64,000 nucleotides of DNA from NCBI GenBank assembly GCA_965246765.1, contig CBDFFJ010000003.1, positions 434,001 through 498,000 of the forward strand, read 5' to 3'. Positions 56,081 through 64,000 of this stretch are shown piece after piece (positions within the stretch are counted from its first letter, which is position 1; each line of letters opens with the position of its first letter). The notes beneath the pieces were generated by a model. The model made no database searches. It worked only from the letters and a program-made list of their open reading frames with translations, and was not told the DNA's origin. This stretch comes from UBA1952 sp965246765 (GTDB lineage: Bacteria > Bacteroidota > Bacteroidia > Chitinophagales > Chitinophagaceae). The translations under genes were made by a program, and so were the position numbers.

Positions 56081-57112
56081 ATGCAATCCTTACAGGAGCA
56101 AATAGCCGCTCATGAGGCGGAAATCAAGGCATTCGCGCCTGGTGATACGGCGGAGCTGGAGGCCTACCGGATAAAATACCTCGGCACCAAGGGCATTGTC
56201 AAAGCCATCTTCGGGGAGATGAAGAACGTGCCGGCGGAGCAAAAGAAAGAGGCCGGCCAGCAACTGAACGCATTCAAGCAATTAGCAGAAGGCAAGTATG
56301 CGGAGTTTGAACATCTTCAATCCCAAGCTCCCCCTTTAGGGGGCCGGGGGGTTGAAGATATTTCCCTGCCCGGCCCGGTTATTCCCTTCGGCACCCGCCA
56401 CCCGCTGCGCGTGATAGAAAACCGCATCGTTCACATCTTTGAAAAGCTCGGCTTCTCCGAAGCCACCGGCCCGGAGATTGAAGACGACTGGCACAACTTC
56501 ACTTCACTCAACATGCCCGCCGACCATCCGGCGCGCGACATGCAGGATACGTTTTACGTCTCACAAAATCCTGATTGGGTGTTGCGCACGCACACCTCAT
56601 CGGTTCAGGCGAGAATGCTGGAACAGGGCAGCCTGCCGCTGCGCGTAATATGCCCGGGCCGCGTTTACCGGAATGAGACCATTTCGGCGCGTGCGCACTG
56701 CTTCTTCCATCAATGCGAAGGGCTGTATGTGGACATAGACGTTTCCTTCGCCGACCTGAAGCAGACGCTGTATTACTTCGTGACTGAAATGTTCGGCTCG
56801 GATACAAAGCTGCGCTTCCGGCCATCCTACTTCCCCTTTACAGAGCCGAGTGCGGAGATGGATATTTCCTGCACCGTCTGCGGAGGCAGCGGCTGCAACC
56901 TATGCAAGCATACCGGCTGGGTAGAAATTCTCGGCTGCGGCATGGTGCATCCCAACATGCTGCGCAACTTCGGCATAGACCCGGATGTTTATAGCGGGTA
57001 TGCCTTCGGCATGGGCGTAGAGCGCATCACGCAAATCAAATACCGCGTCAACGACCTGCGGCTTTATTCGCAGAATGATGTGCGCTTTCTGCGACAGTTT
57101 GAAGCGCTATGA
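56081..57112 (+). CDS. pheS: Phenylalanine-tRNA ligase alpha subunit
   Basis: PheS charges tRNA-Phe with phenylalanine in a complex with PheT. The 343-residue product has the N-terminal helical arm (KYLGTKGIVKAIFGEMK), then LPGPVIPFGTRHPLRV and the class II core: motif 2 HTSSVQARML ... ICPGRVYRNETISARAHCFFHQCEG, and motif 3 GFAFGMGVERITQIKY near the end. A 47-bp palindromic insertion (56313-56359) adds about 15 residues (QSQAPPLGGRGVEDI) to the linker between arm and core without breaking the frame. pheT is not nearby. Confidence 0.95.
   Translation: MQSLQEQIAAHEAEIKAFAPGDTAELEAYRIKYLGTKGIVKAIFGEMKNVPAEQKKEAGQQLNAFKQLAEGKYAEFEHLQSQAPPLGGRGVEDISLPGPVIPFGTRHPLRVIENRIVHIFEKLGFSEATGPEIEDDWHNFTSLNMPADHPARDMQDTFYVSQNPDWVLRTHTSSVQARMLEQGSLPLRVICPGRVYRNETISARAHCFFHQCEGLYVDIDVSFADLKQTLYYFVTEMFGSDTKLRFRPSYFPFTEPSAEMDISCTVCGGSGCNLCKHTGWVEILGCGMVHPNMLRNFGIDPDVYSGYAFGMGVERITQIKYRVNDLRLYSQNDVRFLRQFEAL
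56313..56359. repeat. Palindromic repeat inserted in frame in pheS
   Basis: The outer arms ATCTTCAA (56313-56320) and TTGAAGAT (56352-56359) enclose an inner stem CTCCCCC-TTTA-GGGGG. The inner G/C-run core (CTCCCCCTTTAGGGGG) is a known type of intergenic repeat in Bacteroidota, as I recall; here it lies in coding DNA and is translated as APPLGGRG. Confidence 0.65.
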
Positions 57113-57125
57113 GTCTAAAATCATT

Positions 57126-57182
57126 AGTAGAAAGTAGAAAGCAGTTTTGCAATTCTCAGATGCCGGCTTTCTACTTTCTACT
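57126..57182. repeat. Long hairpin after pheS
   Basis: Perfect 17-bp arms (57126-57142 and 57166-57182) with a 23-bp loop lie 14 bp past the pheS stop. Further pairing of AAAATCATT with AATGATTTT extends the stem towards the next gene. It may act as a terminator or be another dispersed repeat. Confidence 0.55.
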
Positions 57183-57199
57183 CTATACTTTTTACTAAA

Positions 57200-58198
57200 A
57201 TGATTTTAGTAACAGGCGCCAGCGGCTTTGTAGGTGCGCATCTTACAAAACGCCTTTCAGATGGAGGCGGCTCAATCCGCGCCCTTTACAACAGCAACCC
57301 GCCGACGGTCGCAATGCAATCCTGGCCCGGCGTCCAATGGCAGCAGGCAGACTTGTTAGACATCTTCGCGGCTGATGAAGCAATGCAAGGCGTCACCAAA
57401 GTTTATCATTGCGCCGCCATCGTCTCCTTTAATCCCGCACGGCGCAAAGAGCTTATCCATACCAACTGCGAGATGGCGTGCAACATCGTCAACGCAGCCT
57501 TAGACGCGGACGTGCGTAAGCTCGTCCACATTTCTTCTGTTGCGGCATTGGGCCGCGATGGCACCGGCAAGGAAATAACCGAAGAAGCCGAGTGGGAGGA
57601 AAGCCGCCGTAATTCCGGCTACGGCCTCAGCAAATACGCGGCTGAGATGGAGGTATGGCGCGGCATCGGCGAAGGATTGGAAGGCGCAATTCTGAACCCC
57701 GGCATCATCCTCGGCGAGCCGCTCAACCCCAAAAGCTGGGCGGAAGGCTCCGCTAAGCTGATGCAGGTAGCGCAGGATGAGTTTCCATATTATACAGACG
57801 GAATCACGGCCTTCGTGGATGTGCAGGATGTAGCGAAGGCCGCTATTGGCTTGATGCATTCTGATGTGGGTGGCGAGCGTTTCATCCTGAGCGAAGGCAA
57901 TCGCCCCTTCCGCGAAATTTTTACGATGATGGCGGAAGCACTTGGGCGGAAAGCTCCGCGGATTCACGCCAATGCTACCATGAGCGGCCTGGTGTGGCGC
58001 GCCTCCGCATTGAAGGCCGCATTCACAGGAGGCACGCCGACCATCACGAAAGAAACGGCGCGCAATGCGCAGACGAAATCCTTTTACAAGGCCGACAAGA
58101 TTTTTAGTGCTCTACCCGGCTTTGCCTACACGCCGATGGCGGAAACGATAGCGCGAATGGCCGCAGCATTCCAAGTGCATCTACATCCCACTACGTAG
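57200..58198 (+). CDS. NAD-dependent epimerase/dehydratase-family protein
   Basis: The 332-residue protein is an extended SDR: TGASGFVGAHL near residues 5-15 binds NAD(P), and the active site is YGLSKYAAE near 150 with a preceding SSVAAL. It resembles NAD-dependent epimerases, hydroxysteroid-type dehydrogenases and dihydroflavonol reductase-like proteins. Substrate unknown. It is a single gene between two hairpins. Confidence 0.88.
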   Translation: MILVTGASGFVGAHLTKRLSDGGGSIRALYNSNPPTVAMQSWPGVQWQQADLLDIFAADEAMQGVTKVYHCAAIVSFNPARRKELIHTNCEMACNIVNAALDADVRKLVHISSVAALGRDGTGKEITEEAEWEESRRNSGYGLSKYAAEMEVWRGIGEGLEGAILNPGIILGEPLNPKSWAEGSAKLMQVAQDEFPYYTDGITAFVDVQDVAKAAIGLMHSDVGGERFILSEGNRPFREIFTMMAEALGRKAPRIHANATMSGLVWRASALKAAFTGGTPTITKETARNAQTKSFYKADKIFSALPGFAYTPMAETIARMAAAFQVHLHPTT

Positions 58199-58491
58199 GG
58201 ACACGCGCAGCGTGTCTGCAACATGCGGCCTACAATCACAAACAATTGGCATAATTATTTTCTGACCAATCCCGAAAGCTTCGTATTCTTGCAACATCGG
58301 ACGGCCATCAGCGCCTTTCGCGGCTCAGGAATTCCATCTTAGCCGACCACGTTCCCGGTTTTCTTTTCTTTTTCTGTTTCTTCTTTTCGTCCCAGCGCCA
58401 TGCGTCTGAGGTCTTTTTCAGAAATAATTCTTTTTGGCGTCCGGCTTTCATAGCCCATTCTAAAACGACGCCCCATTACCCAAGTCTCTTC
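58199..58491. other. Upstream region of rho
   Basis: This 293-bp gap holds the hairpin at 58200 and the rho leader. A TATTCTTG near 58290 is a weak match to the -7 box. The open frame on the minus strand that covers it and the 5' half of rho (58339-59448) is a shadow of the repetitive rho sequence. Confidence 0.4.
58200..58216. repeat. Short hairpin at gene end
   Basis: GACACGC-GCA-GCGTGTC lies 1 bp past the stop codon of the epimerase gene. It is short, GC-rich, has no T-run and resembles a recurrent intergenic hairpin. Confidence 0.4.
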
Positions 58492-60621
58492 ATGCCTTAC
58501 GACATTAACCAGCTCAATGACCTGCTGCTGCCTGAACTCCAGGACGTAGCCACCCGCCTCCGGATAGCCGACACGGCCGGCCTTGATAAGCAGCGCCTCA
58601 TTTATAAAATCATAGACCAGCAGGCCCTTGTAGCTGCAAAAGGAGGTCGTGATAACAGCCCGGCGACCGACGAAGCAACTGCTGATGGCGAAGCGCCGAA
58701 GAAAAAGCGTGGTCGCCCGGCAAAGCCAAAGGTGGACGAGCGTGACGCGGATGCCGGTGAGCCGCTGCCTACCAAAGAAGCCAGCGCAGAAGGCGAGGAA
58801 CCGAAGAAAAAACGCGGTCGTCCTGCAAAGAATAAAGACGCTACTACTGCTACGCCAGATATGCAGGTAGCCGATCAAAGCGCTGAAAACGGCGCTGAAT
58901 GGGCGCAGCTCTCCCGCAATCAGGAGGAAGGCCGTGTGCAGACGACGCCCGATGCGCAACCCGCAGCTACCGAAGGCGGCAGCGAAGTGACGACGCAAAC
59001 AACCAGCGAAACCTTTGCGCCTGCTCAGGCTACTGACGGCGCAGCACAAGCCGGCGGTGGACAGAACCGTGAGCGCCGCGAAAACAATAATAATCAGAAT
59101 CGCGAGCGCCGGGATTTTCAGAATAACAACGGGGAAGGCCGCCAGCGTTTCAACAACGACCGCCAGGGCGAGCGTCAACAGCAGGGTGATCGCACGCAGG
59201 GCGAGCGCCAGGGCCAGCAGCAAGGAGCCGACCGCCAGCAAACGCAGATCGGCGACCGCCCGCAGGGCGACCGCCCCCAACAAGCTGAGCGCCGACAAAA
59301 CCAGAACCAGAACGGGGCTCAGAACAACAATAATAGTCAGCAGCAAGTCCGCGGCGACCGCCAGCAGAATTTTCAGCAGCGCCATCAGCAAGGTGAGCGC
59401 CAACAGCAACAGCTGCCTGCGGAAGGCGGCGAGGTGGCCATTCAGCAACAGCCGCAGCAGCAGCCTCAGCGCCGCCCGGCTTTCCAGTCAGAATTTGACG
59501 GCGTAGTGCGCGGCGAAGGCGTGGTAGAAATGATGCCTGACGGCTATGCATTCCTGCGCTCTGCGGATTATAACTATCTCTCTTCTCCCGATGACGTTTA
59601 CGTTTCGCAGCAGCAAATCAAGGCCTATGGCCTGAAGGTCGGCGACAGCGTCATCGGTACTGTGCGTACACCGAAGGAAGGGGAGAAATATTTCGCGCTT
59701 ACCAAAGTTGAAAGCATTAATGGCCGCCAGCCGGATGAAATCCGCGACCGTGTCCCGTTTGATTATCTGACGCCGCTTTTTCCTTTTGAGAAGCTGAATC
59801 TGACAACCGGCAAGCCCGGCGAAGCGAGCAATTTCTCTATCCGCATCGTTGACCTCTTCACGCCCATCGGCAAGGGCCAGCGCGGCCTGATTGTGGCACA
59901 GCCAAAGACAGGCAAGACGATGCTGCTAAAGGAAATTGCCAACGCCATTGCTAAAAATCACCCGGAAGTTTACCTGATGGTCGTGCTCATTGACGAGCGC
60001 CCTGAAGAAGTGACCGATATGCAGCGCTCTGTGCGCGCGGAAGTGATTGCGTCCACTTTTGACGAGCCTGCCGATAAGCATGTGAAGGTTTCGGCCATCG
60101 CGCTGCAAAAGGCGAAGCGGCTTGTGGAAGTAGGCCATGATGTTGTGATACTTTTGGATTCCATCACGCGTCTTGCCCGCGCGCACAACACCGTTGCGCC
60201 CGCATCCGGCAAAGTCCTTTCCGGCGGTGTGGAAGCAAATGCGATGCAGAAGCCGAAGCAGTTTTTCGGCGCGGCGCGTAAGATTGAGAACGGAGGCTCG
60301 CTCACCATTCTCGCTACTGCGCTCATTGACACCGGCTCCAAGATGGACGAGGTAATCTTTGAAGAGTTCAAGGGCACCGGCAATATGGAGCTGCAGCTCG
60401 ACCGCCGCCTGGCCAACAAACGCATCTTCCCGGCCATTGACATCACGACATCCTCTACCCGTCGCGACGACCTGCTACTGCCGCAGGAAGTACACAACAA
60501 GATGTGGATTCTGCGCAAGCACATCTCCGATATGAATACCGATGAAGCGATGAACTTCCTCATGAAGCAGATGCGCGGCACCAGCCACAACGAAGAGTTT
60601 CTGGCGACGATGAACAAGTGA
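58492..60621 (+). CDS. rho: Transcription termination factor Rho with long disordered insertion
   Basis: The 709-residue protein has the N-terminal Rho helical domain (residues 1-48). A long low-complexity insertion follows (about 50-335) with two AT-hook-like KKKRGRPAK motifs (70-78, 105-113) and a Gln/Asn/Arg-rich tract (about 190-330). The RNA-binding cold-shock domain comes next (FDGVVRGEGVVEMMPDGYAFLRS, 335-357). The ATPase has Walker A AQPKTGKT (469-476) and RPEEVTDM. The insertion is typical of Bacteroidota Rho and has been linked to phase separation in Bacteroides. A strong intrinsic terminator follows. Confidence 0.97.
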   Translation: MPYDINQLNDLLLPELQDVATRLRIADTAGLDKQRLIYKIIDQQALVAAKGGRDNSPATDEATADGEAPKKKRGRPAKPKVDERDADAGEPLPTKEASAEGEEPKKKRGRPAKNKDATTATPDMQVADQSAENGAEWAQLSRNQEEGRVQTTPDAQPAATEGGSEVTTQTTSETFAPAQATDGAAQAGGGQNRERRENNNNQNRERRDFQNNNGEGRQRFNNDRQGERQQQGDRTQGERQGQQQGADRQQTQIGDRPQGDRPQQAERRQNQNQNGAQNNNNSQQQVRGDRQQNFQQRHQQGERQQQQLPAEGGEVAIQQQPQQQPQRRPAFQSEFDGVVRGEGVVEMMPDGYAFLRSADYNYLSSPDDVYVSQQQIKAYGLKVGDSVIGTVRTPKEGEKYFALTKVESINGRQPDEIRDRVPFDYLTPLFPFEKLNLTTGKPGEASNFSIRIVDLFTPIGKGQRGLIVAQPKTGKTMLLKEIANAIAKNHPEVYLMVVLIDERPEEVTDMQRSVRAEVIASTFDEPADKHVKVSAIALQKAKRLVEVGHDVVILLDSITRLARAHNTVAPASGKVLSGGVEANAMQKPKQFFGAARKIENGGSLTILATALIDTGSKMDEVIFEEFKGTGNMELQLDRRLANKRIFPAIDITTSSTRRDDLLLPQEVHNKMWILRKHISDMNTDEAMNFLMKQMRGTSHNEEFLATMNK

Positions 60622-60673
60622 CAATTCGGTCGGTACGGCAGAGCCGGGCTGACCTTTCTTTCTTTAAATTGTC

Positions 60674-60704
60674 AAAAGGCAAGCACAAATTGTGCTTGCC
60701 TTTT
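60674..60704 (+). terminator. Intrinsic terminator of rho
   Basis: A 15-bp perfect stem (60674-60688 and 60690-60704) with a 1-bp centre ends in TTTT. It lies 53 bp after the rho stop codon. Confidence 0.85.
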
Positions 60705-60824
60705 GCATTCAAGGACTTCCACCGCCAAAAGCCCTAAATTTATCCGCGAGCGATTTGAGCTGTCAATCATCAATCGCACCCTTCGGCTACGCTCAGGGTA
60801 AAAATCATAAATCGCAAATAAACA

Positions 60825-61544
60825 ATGGCCCTAAAACGAGACCAGCCCGCAAAAGCTTCCCTGCTTGTTGTGGAAGATGAGGAAAGCCTTCGTGAAGCCC
60901 TCAAGCTCAACCTTGAACTGGAGAACTATGAGGTTACCCTCGCCGTCAACGGCCCGCAGGCGCTCAAGGCGGTGAAGAACGAATTTTTTGATCTCATCAT
61001 CCTGGACATCATGCTTCCGGAGATGGACGGCCTCGCCGTTTGCGAGACCATTCGTATGCAGCACAATGCCGTGCCTATCCTCTTCCTCTCCGCCCGCAAC
61101 ACCGGCGCCGATCGCGTAGCCGGCCTGAAAAAAGGCGGCGATGATTACCTCACGAAGCCATTTAATCTGGAAGAACTGCTGCTTCGCGTGGACAAGCTCA
61201 TCTCCAAGAATAGAAAGATTCGCGAGCCGCAGGCAGTGGCCAACGTCTATGAGTTTGACGGCTGCAAGATTGACTTTGCCGCGCATGAGTGCCTGGACAA
61301 AGACGGCAGGAAGCAAGAGCTTTCTAAGAAAGAAGCCGCGCTGCTGAAGCTGCTGGTGGAGCACAAGGGCGAGGTCGTCAGCCGCGAGCACATCCTGCAA
61401 GTAGTCTGGGGCTACAACGTTTATCCAACAACGCGCACCATAGACAATTTCATCCTCAACTTCCGCAAATACTTTGAGCGCGACAGCCGCAATCCGATTC
61501 ACTTCCATAGTGTACGCGGTATCGGCTATAAGTTCACTGAGTAA
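60825..61544 (+). CDS. OmpR-family response regulator
   Basis: The 239-residue protein has a receiver with VEDEESLREAL, IILDIMLPEMDGLAV (phospho-Asp near residue 60), FLSARN and DDYLTKPF. A winged helix follows: LSKKEAALLKLLVEHKGEVVSREHILQVVWG and TIDNFILNFRKYFE. No histidine kinase is adjacent. A repeat, ACCCTTCGGCTACGCTCAGG near 60778, lies in its leader. Confidence 0.95.
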   Translation: MALKRDQPAKASLLVVEDEESLREALKLNLELENYEVTLAVNGPQALKAVKNEFFDLIILDIMLPEMDGLAVCETIRMQHNAVPILFLSARNTGADRVAGLKKGGDDYLTKPFNLEELLLRVDKLISKNRKIREPQAVANVYEFDGCKIDFAAHECLDKDGRKQELSKKEAALLKLLVEHKGEVVSREHILQVVWGYNVYPTTRTIDNFILNFRKYFERDSRNPIHFHSVRGIGYKFTE

Positions 61545-61564
61545 TACTCCAACCGATTTATACC

Positions 61565-61609
61565 GCAGAGACGCAAAGACGCAGAGCAGGTTCGTCTTTG
61601 CGTCTCTGC
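61565..61609. terminator. Long-stem terminator/repeat after the response regulator
   Basis: Perfect 17-bp arms (61565-61581 and 61593-61609) with an 11-bp loop are followed by GTTATTTTT. It ends the response regulator transcript and resembles a GCAGAGACGC-type repeat that is common in intergenic regions. Confidence 0.75.
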
Positions 61610-61661
61610 CGTTATTTTTCAATTCAATCCGAATTCCGCACTCCGAATTCCGTATTCAGAA

Positions 61662-62684
61662 ATGATTTACCGATCCAAAGCTCCGCTCCGCATCGGCCTT
61701 GCCGGCGGCGGCACCGATGTAAGCCCTTACTGTGATATTTATGGTGGCGCAATCCTCAACGCCACCATCTCTCTCTACGCTTATGCGACAATAGAGCCGT
61801 TGGATGGCGCCGAAATCCTATTTGAAGCCGTTGACCGTGGCGAGAAAGTTTCTTACGAAGCTGCGTCAGAGCTGCCGATAGACGACAAGCTGGACCTCGC
61901 TACCGGCGTTTATAACCGTCTCGTCCGCCAGTACGGCCCAATGCCTTCGCCCTTTCGCCTCACCACGTTTGTGGATGCGCCTGCCGGCTCCGGGCTTGGC
62001 ACTTCATCCACGCTCGTTGTCGCCATCATCGGCGCATTCGCGGAATGGCTGCGGCTGCCGCTCGGTGAGTATGACGTAGCGCACCTTGCTTACGAGATAG
62101 AGCGCGAAGATTTGAAAATGGCTGGCGGCAAGCAAGACCAGTACGCGGCCACCTTCGGCGGTGTCAACTACATGGAGTTTTATGAGGAAGGCCGCGTCAT
62201 TGTCAATCCGCTGCGCATTAAGACGCAAATCCTGAATGAACTGGAGAACAACCTGCTTCTTTACTTCACCGCCACCAGCCGTAAGAGCGCCGACATCATA
62301 GAGGTGCAAAGCAAGAACGTTACGGACAAAAATGCCCAAAGCATAGAAGCCATGCACCAGCTCAAAGAGCAGGCCCGCATGATGAAGGAAGCCCTGCTCC
62401 GCGGCAAGGTCAACGACATCGGCGCCATCCTGGACTATGGCTTCAAATTCAAGAAGCAGATGGCTGCCGGCATCTCCAACGAGCGCATGGATTCCATCTA
62501 CGACGCGGCCTTGGCGGCAGGCGCAACAGGTGGCAAAATCAGCGGCGCGGGCGGTGGCGGCTTTATGATGTTTTACTGCCCGGCCAATACGCGCTATGCG
62601 GTGCAGGAAGCGTTGAAAGGCTTTGGCGGAGCGTTGAAGGAATATCAGTTTACCGAACGGGGATTGTTTACATGGAGCGTATAG
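61662..62684 (+). CDS. hddA: D-glycero-D-manno-heptose 7-phosphate kinase-like GHMP kinase
   Basis: The 340-residue GHMP kinase has RIGLAGGGTDVSPYCDIYGG near the start. The ATP loop is DAPAGSGLGTSSTLVVAIIGAF (near 105-126) and the C-terminal motif KISGAGGGGFMMFYC. It resembles HddA, which phosphorylates heptose-7-phosphate at C1 for GDP-heptose. The next gene encodes the matching nucleotidyltransferase and overlaps it by 13 bp. Substrate is inferred from family and neighbour. Confidence 0.88.
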   Translation: MIYRSKAPLRIGLAGGGTDVSPYCDIYGGAILNATISLYAYATIEPLDGAEILFEAVDRGEKVSYEAASELPIDDKLDLATGVYNRLVRQYGPMPSPFRLTTFVDAPAGSGLGTSSTLVVAIIGAFAEWLRLPLGEYDVAHLAYEIEREDLKMAGGKQDQYAATFGGVNYMEFYEEGRVIVNPLRIKTQILNELENNLLLYFTATSRKSADIIEVQSKNVTDKNAQSIEAMHQLKEQARMMKEALLRGKVNDIGAILDYGFKFKKQMAAGISNERMDSIYDAALAAGATGGKISGAGGGGFMMFYCPANTRYAVQEALKGFGGALKEYQFTERGLFTWSV

Positions 62685-63388
62685 AAGCCATCATCCTCGC
62701 CGGCGGCCTCGGCACCCGACTGCGCGATGTCATCGGCGAAGACACGCCGAAGTGCATGGCGCCTGTTGCCGGCAAACCTTTCCTGCATTATCTGCTGCAA
62801 TACGCTACGCGGCAAGGAGTAGAAAAAATTGTCCTTAGCCTCGGCCACAAAAGCAGCGCGGTCACGGATTGGCTGGCTACGCGGAGTTTTCCGTTGCAAA
62901 TAGATTGGGTAATAGAAAGAGAACCGCTTGGCACTGGCGGCGGCATTCAACTGGCACTGCAAGCCTGCAAAAAAGAAGGAGTCGCGGTCCTCAATGGTGA
63001 TACGATGTTCAGCATTGATCTTCCTGCGATGTTTGCCAGCCACCAAAGCACCGGAGCCGAAACAAGCCTCGCCCTAAAAGCGCTAACAGACTTTGAGCGC
63101 TACGGCATTGTTGAAAAAGACAGTCAAAACATCATCACCGCCTTCCAAGAAAAAGCGCCGCGCGAAAGCGGCCTTATCAATGGCGGCGTTTACATCATAG
63201 ACCGCGAAGCGTTTCTGAAAAGAAAGCTGCCGCAAAAATTCTCTTTTGAGAAGGACTATCTGGAGCGCTTTATCGGAGAAAGAAAATTCCACGGCCACGA
63301 AGATGCCGGATACTTCATAGACATCGGCGTGCCGCAGGATTACAAGCAGGCGCAAAGCGATTTTCAAACGCTATTTTCGCCCGCATGA
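62672..63388 (+). CDS. hddC: Heptose-1-phosphate guanylyltransferase-like nucleotidyltransferase
   Basis: The 238-residue protein has the nucleotidyltransferase signature AIILAGGLGTRLRDVIGEDTPKCMAPVAGKPF near residues 7-38. GTGGGIQLAL and LNGDTMFSIDL follow. It would join the heptose-1-phosphate made downstream of HddA to GMP. It overlaps hddA by 13 bp and the glycosyltransferase gene by 4 bp. Confidence 0.88.
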   Translation: MERIEAIILAGGLGTRLRDVIGEDTPKCMAPVAGKPFLHYLLQYATRQGVEKIVLSLGHKSSAVTDWLATRSFPLQIDWVIEREPLGTGGGIQLALQACKKEGVAVLNGDTMFSIDLPAMFASHQSTGAETSLALKALTDFERYGIVEKDSQNIITAFQEKAPRESGLINGGVYIIDREAFLKRKLPQKFSFEKDYLERFIGERKFHGHEDAGYFIDIGVPQDYKQAQSDFQTLFSPA

Positions 63389-64000
63389 AGATTGGCATCA
63401 TAGGCCCGGCCTGGCCCCTGCGCGGTGGCCTTGCCGATTTTGACGAGCGTTTCGCACACGAGCTTCAGGCGCTTGGCAACGATGTTGTCATCTATTCCTA
63501 TTCGCTTCAATACCCGTCCAGGCTCTTTCCCGGAAAAACACAGCTTACGGACGCGCCAGCGCCGCAAGGCCTGCGCATCATTCCGCTTATCAACTCTGTC
63601 AATCCGATTAACTGGCGTAGCGCCGGCGCGCAAATCCGCCGCGATATGCCGGACATTCTGGTAGTGCGTTACTGGATGCCCTTCTTCGGCCCGGCCCTTG
63701 GCACCGTCCTGCGCATCGTGGCTAAGAACAAGCACACACGCATCATCACCATCGCCGATAATATCCTGCCGCACGAAAAGCGACCCGGTGACGCCTCGTT
63801 TACGAATTACTTCATCAAGCCGGTGCATGGCTTCGTAACGATGAGCGGAGAGGTGAGCGCAGATCTAAAGCGCCTGACGCCGAAGCCTGCCATCCGCCTG
63901 CACCATCCGCTTTACGATAATTACGGCGAAGGCAGCCCAAGAAAAGAAGCTTTAGAAAAGCTGGGTCTTCCGCCAGACAATAAGTACGCCCTCTTCTTCG
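63385..64000 (+). CDS. Glycosyltransferase (GT4-like), partial
   Basis: The gene starts with ATG at 63385, overlapping hddC by 4 bp, and runs off the right edge; about 205 codons are visible. MKIGIIGPAWPLRGGLADF and the following FDERFAHELQALGNDVVIYSY are typical of GT4 N-terminal Rossmann domains. The position after hddAC fits transfer of a heptose or another sugar to a surface glycan. Confidence 0.85.
   Translation, partial: MKIGIIGPAWPLRGGLADFDERFAHELQALGNDVVIYSYSLQYPSRLFPGKTQLTDAPAPQGLRIIPLINSVNPINWRSAGAQIRRDMPDILVVRYWMPFFGPALGTVLRIVAKNKHTRIITIADNILPHEKRPGDASFTNYFIKPVHGFVTMSGEVSADLKRLTPKPAIRLHHPLYDNYGEGSPRKEALEKLGLPPDNKYALFF

Noticed and set aside
58339..59448. Minus-strand open frame of 369 codons opposite rho
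   Set aside because: Generated by the repetitive Gln/Asn/Arg codons of rho; product is hydrophobic low-complexity with no family motif.

Overview
The window reads as a chromosomal segment of a Bacteroidota (Bacteroidetes) bacterium, most like the Chitinophagia/Sphingobacteriia side of the phylum. The signs are a C-terminal type IX secretion sorting domain, many Cys-anchored lipoproteins with a CKK-type start, a rho gene carrying a long Gln/Asn/Arg-rich insertion, TTG-N19-TAnnTTTG promoters, few Shine-Dalgarno sites, and several families of short palindromic repeats. Species cannot be named from the sequence alone.

Layout. 0-8.4 kb is an accessory island: secreted proteins, a mobilisation module (MobC, relaxase and small cargo genes), an Xre-type repressor and a RadC-like protein, ending at tRNA-Val(TAC). 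8.5-13.3 kb is chromosomal housekeeping (S10 peptidase, FKBP isomerase, dapD, MscS channel). 13.3-20 kb is a signalling block (a CheB-CheR-PAS-histidine kinase fusion, a lone receiver, a PAS kinase), with a GIY-YIG nuclease gene sitting inside perfect terminal inverted repeats. 20-36.5 kb holds secreted and envelope genes: two Met-rich DUF6799-like proteins, MsrA and MsrB, a dihaem cytochrome with an EF-hand, three beta-propeller lipoproteins, a two-component pair and a DUF389 membrane protein. 36.6-42.7 kb is an aquaporin followed by a tight SDR / gluconate-dehydrogenase-3 / GMC oxidoreductase / GH1 / hydrolase run. 42.7-45.4 kb has a T9SS-exported Omp28-like protein and an outer-membrane protein. 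45.5-55.9 kb is an AT-richer defence island: a PD-(D/E)XK nuclease, a Wadjet/Mks-like four-gene SMC cassette in the order SMC-TOPRIM-kleisin-KITE, a DUF262/HNH protein, an AbiEii-like nucleotidyltransferase pair and the remnant of a large serine recombinase abutting tRNA-Leu(TAG). 56-64 kb is housekeeping again (pheS, an epimerase, rho, a response regulator) and the start of a heptose/cell-surface sugar cluster (hddA, hddC, a glycosyltransferase cut by the window end).

Two observations stand out. First, a conserved element, GTTAG-N8-GAGG (last G is A in one copy), lies 70-110 bp upstream of four unrelated exported-protein transcription units between 22 and 36.5 kb. Three of the four also share GGCT and TTTTA-like blocks at fixed distance. 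This suggests one regulon, possibly under an ECF sigma factor, joining Met-rich proteins, beta-propellers and perhaps the cytochrome/Msr operon; a methionine-based oxidant defence is a reasonable hypothesis. Second, the GIY-YIG gene with 28-bp perfect inverted ends matches four short hairpin repeats elsewhere in the window, as an autonomous element and its non-autonomous derivatives would.

All calls rest on reading the sequence and recalled family motifs; no database search was run.
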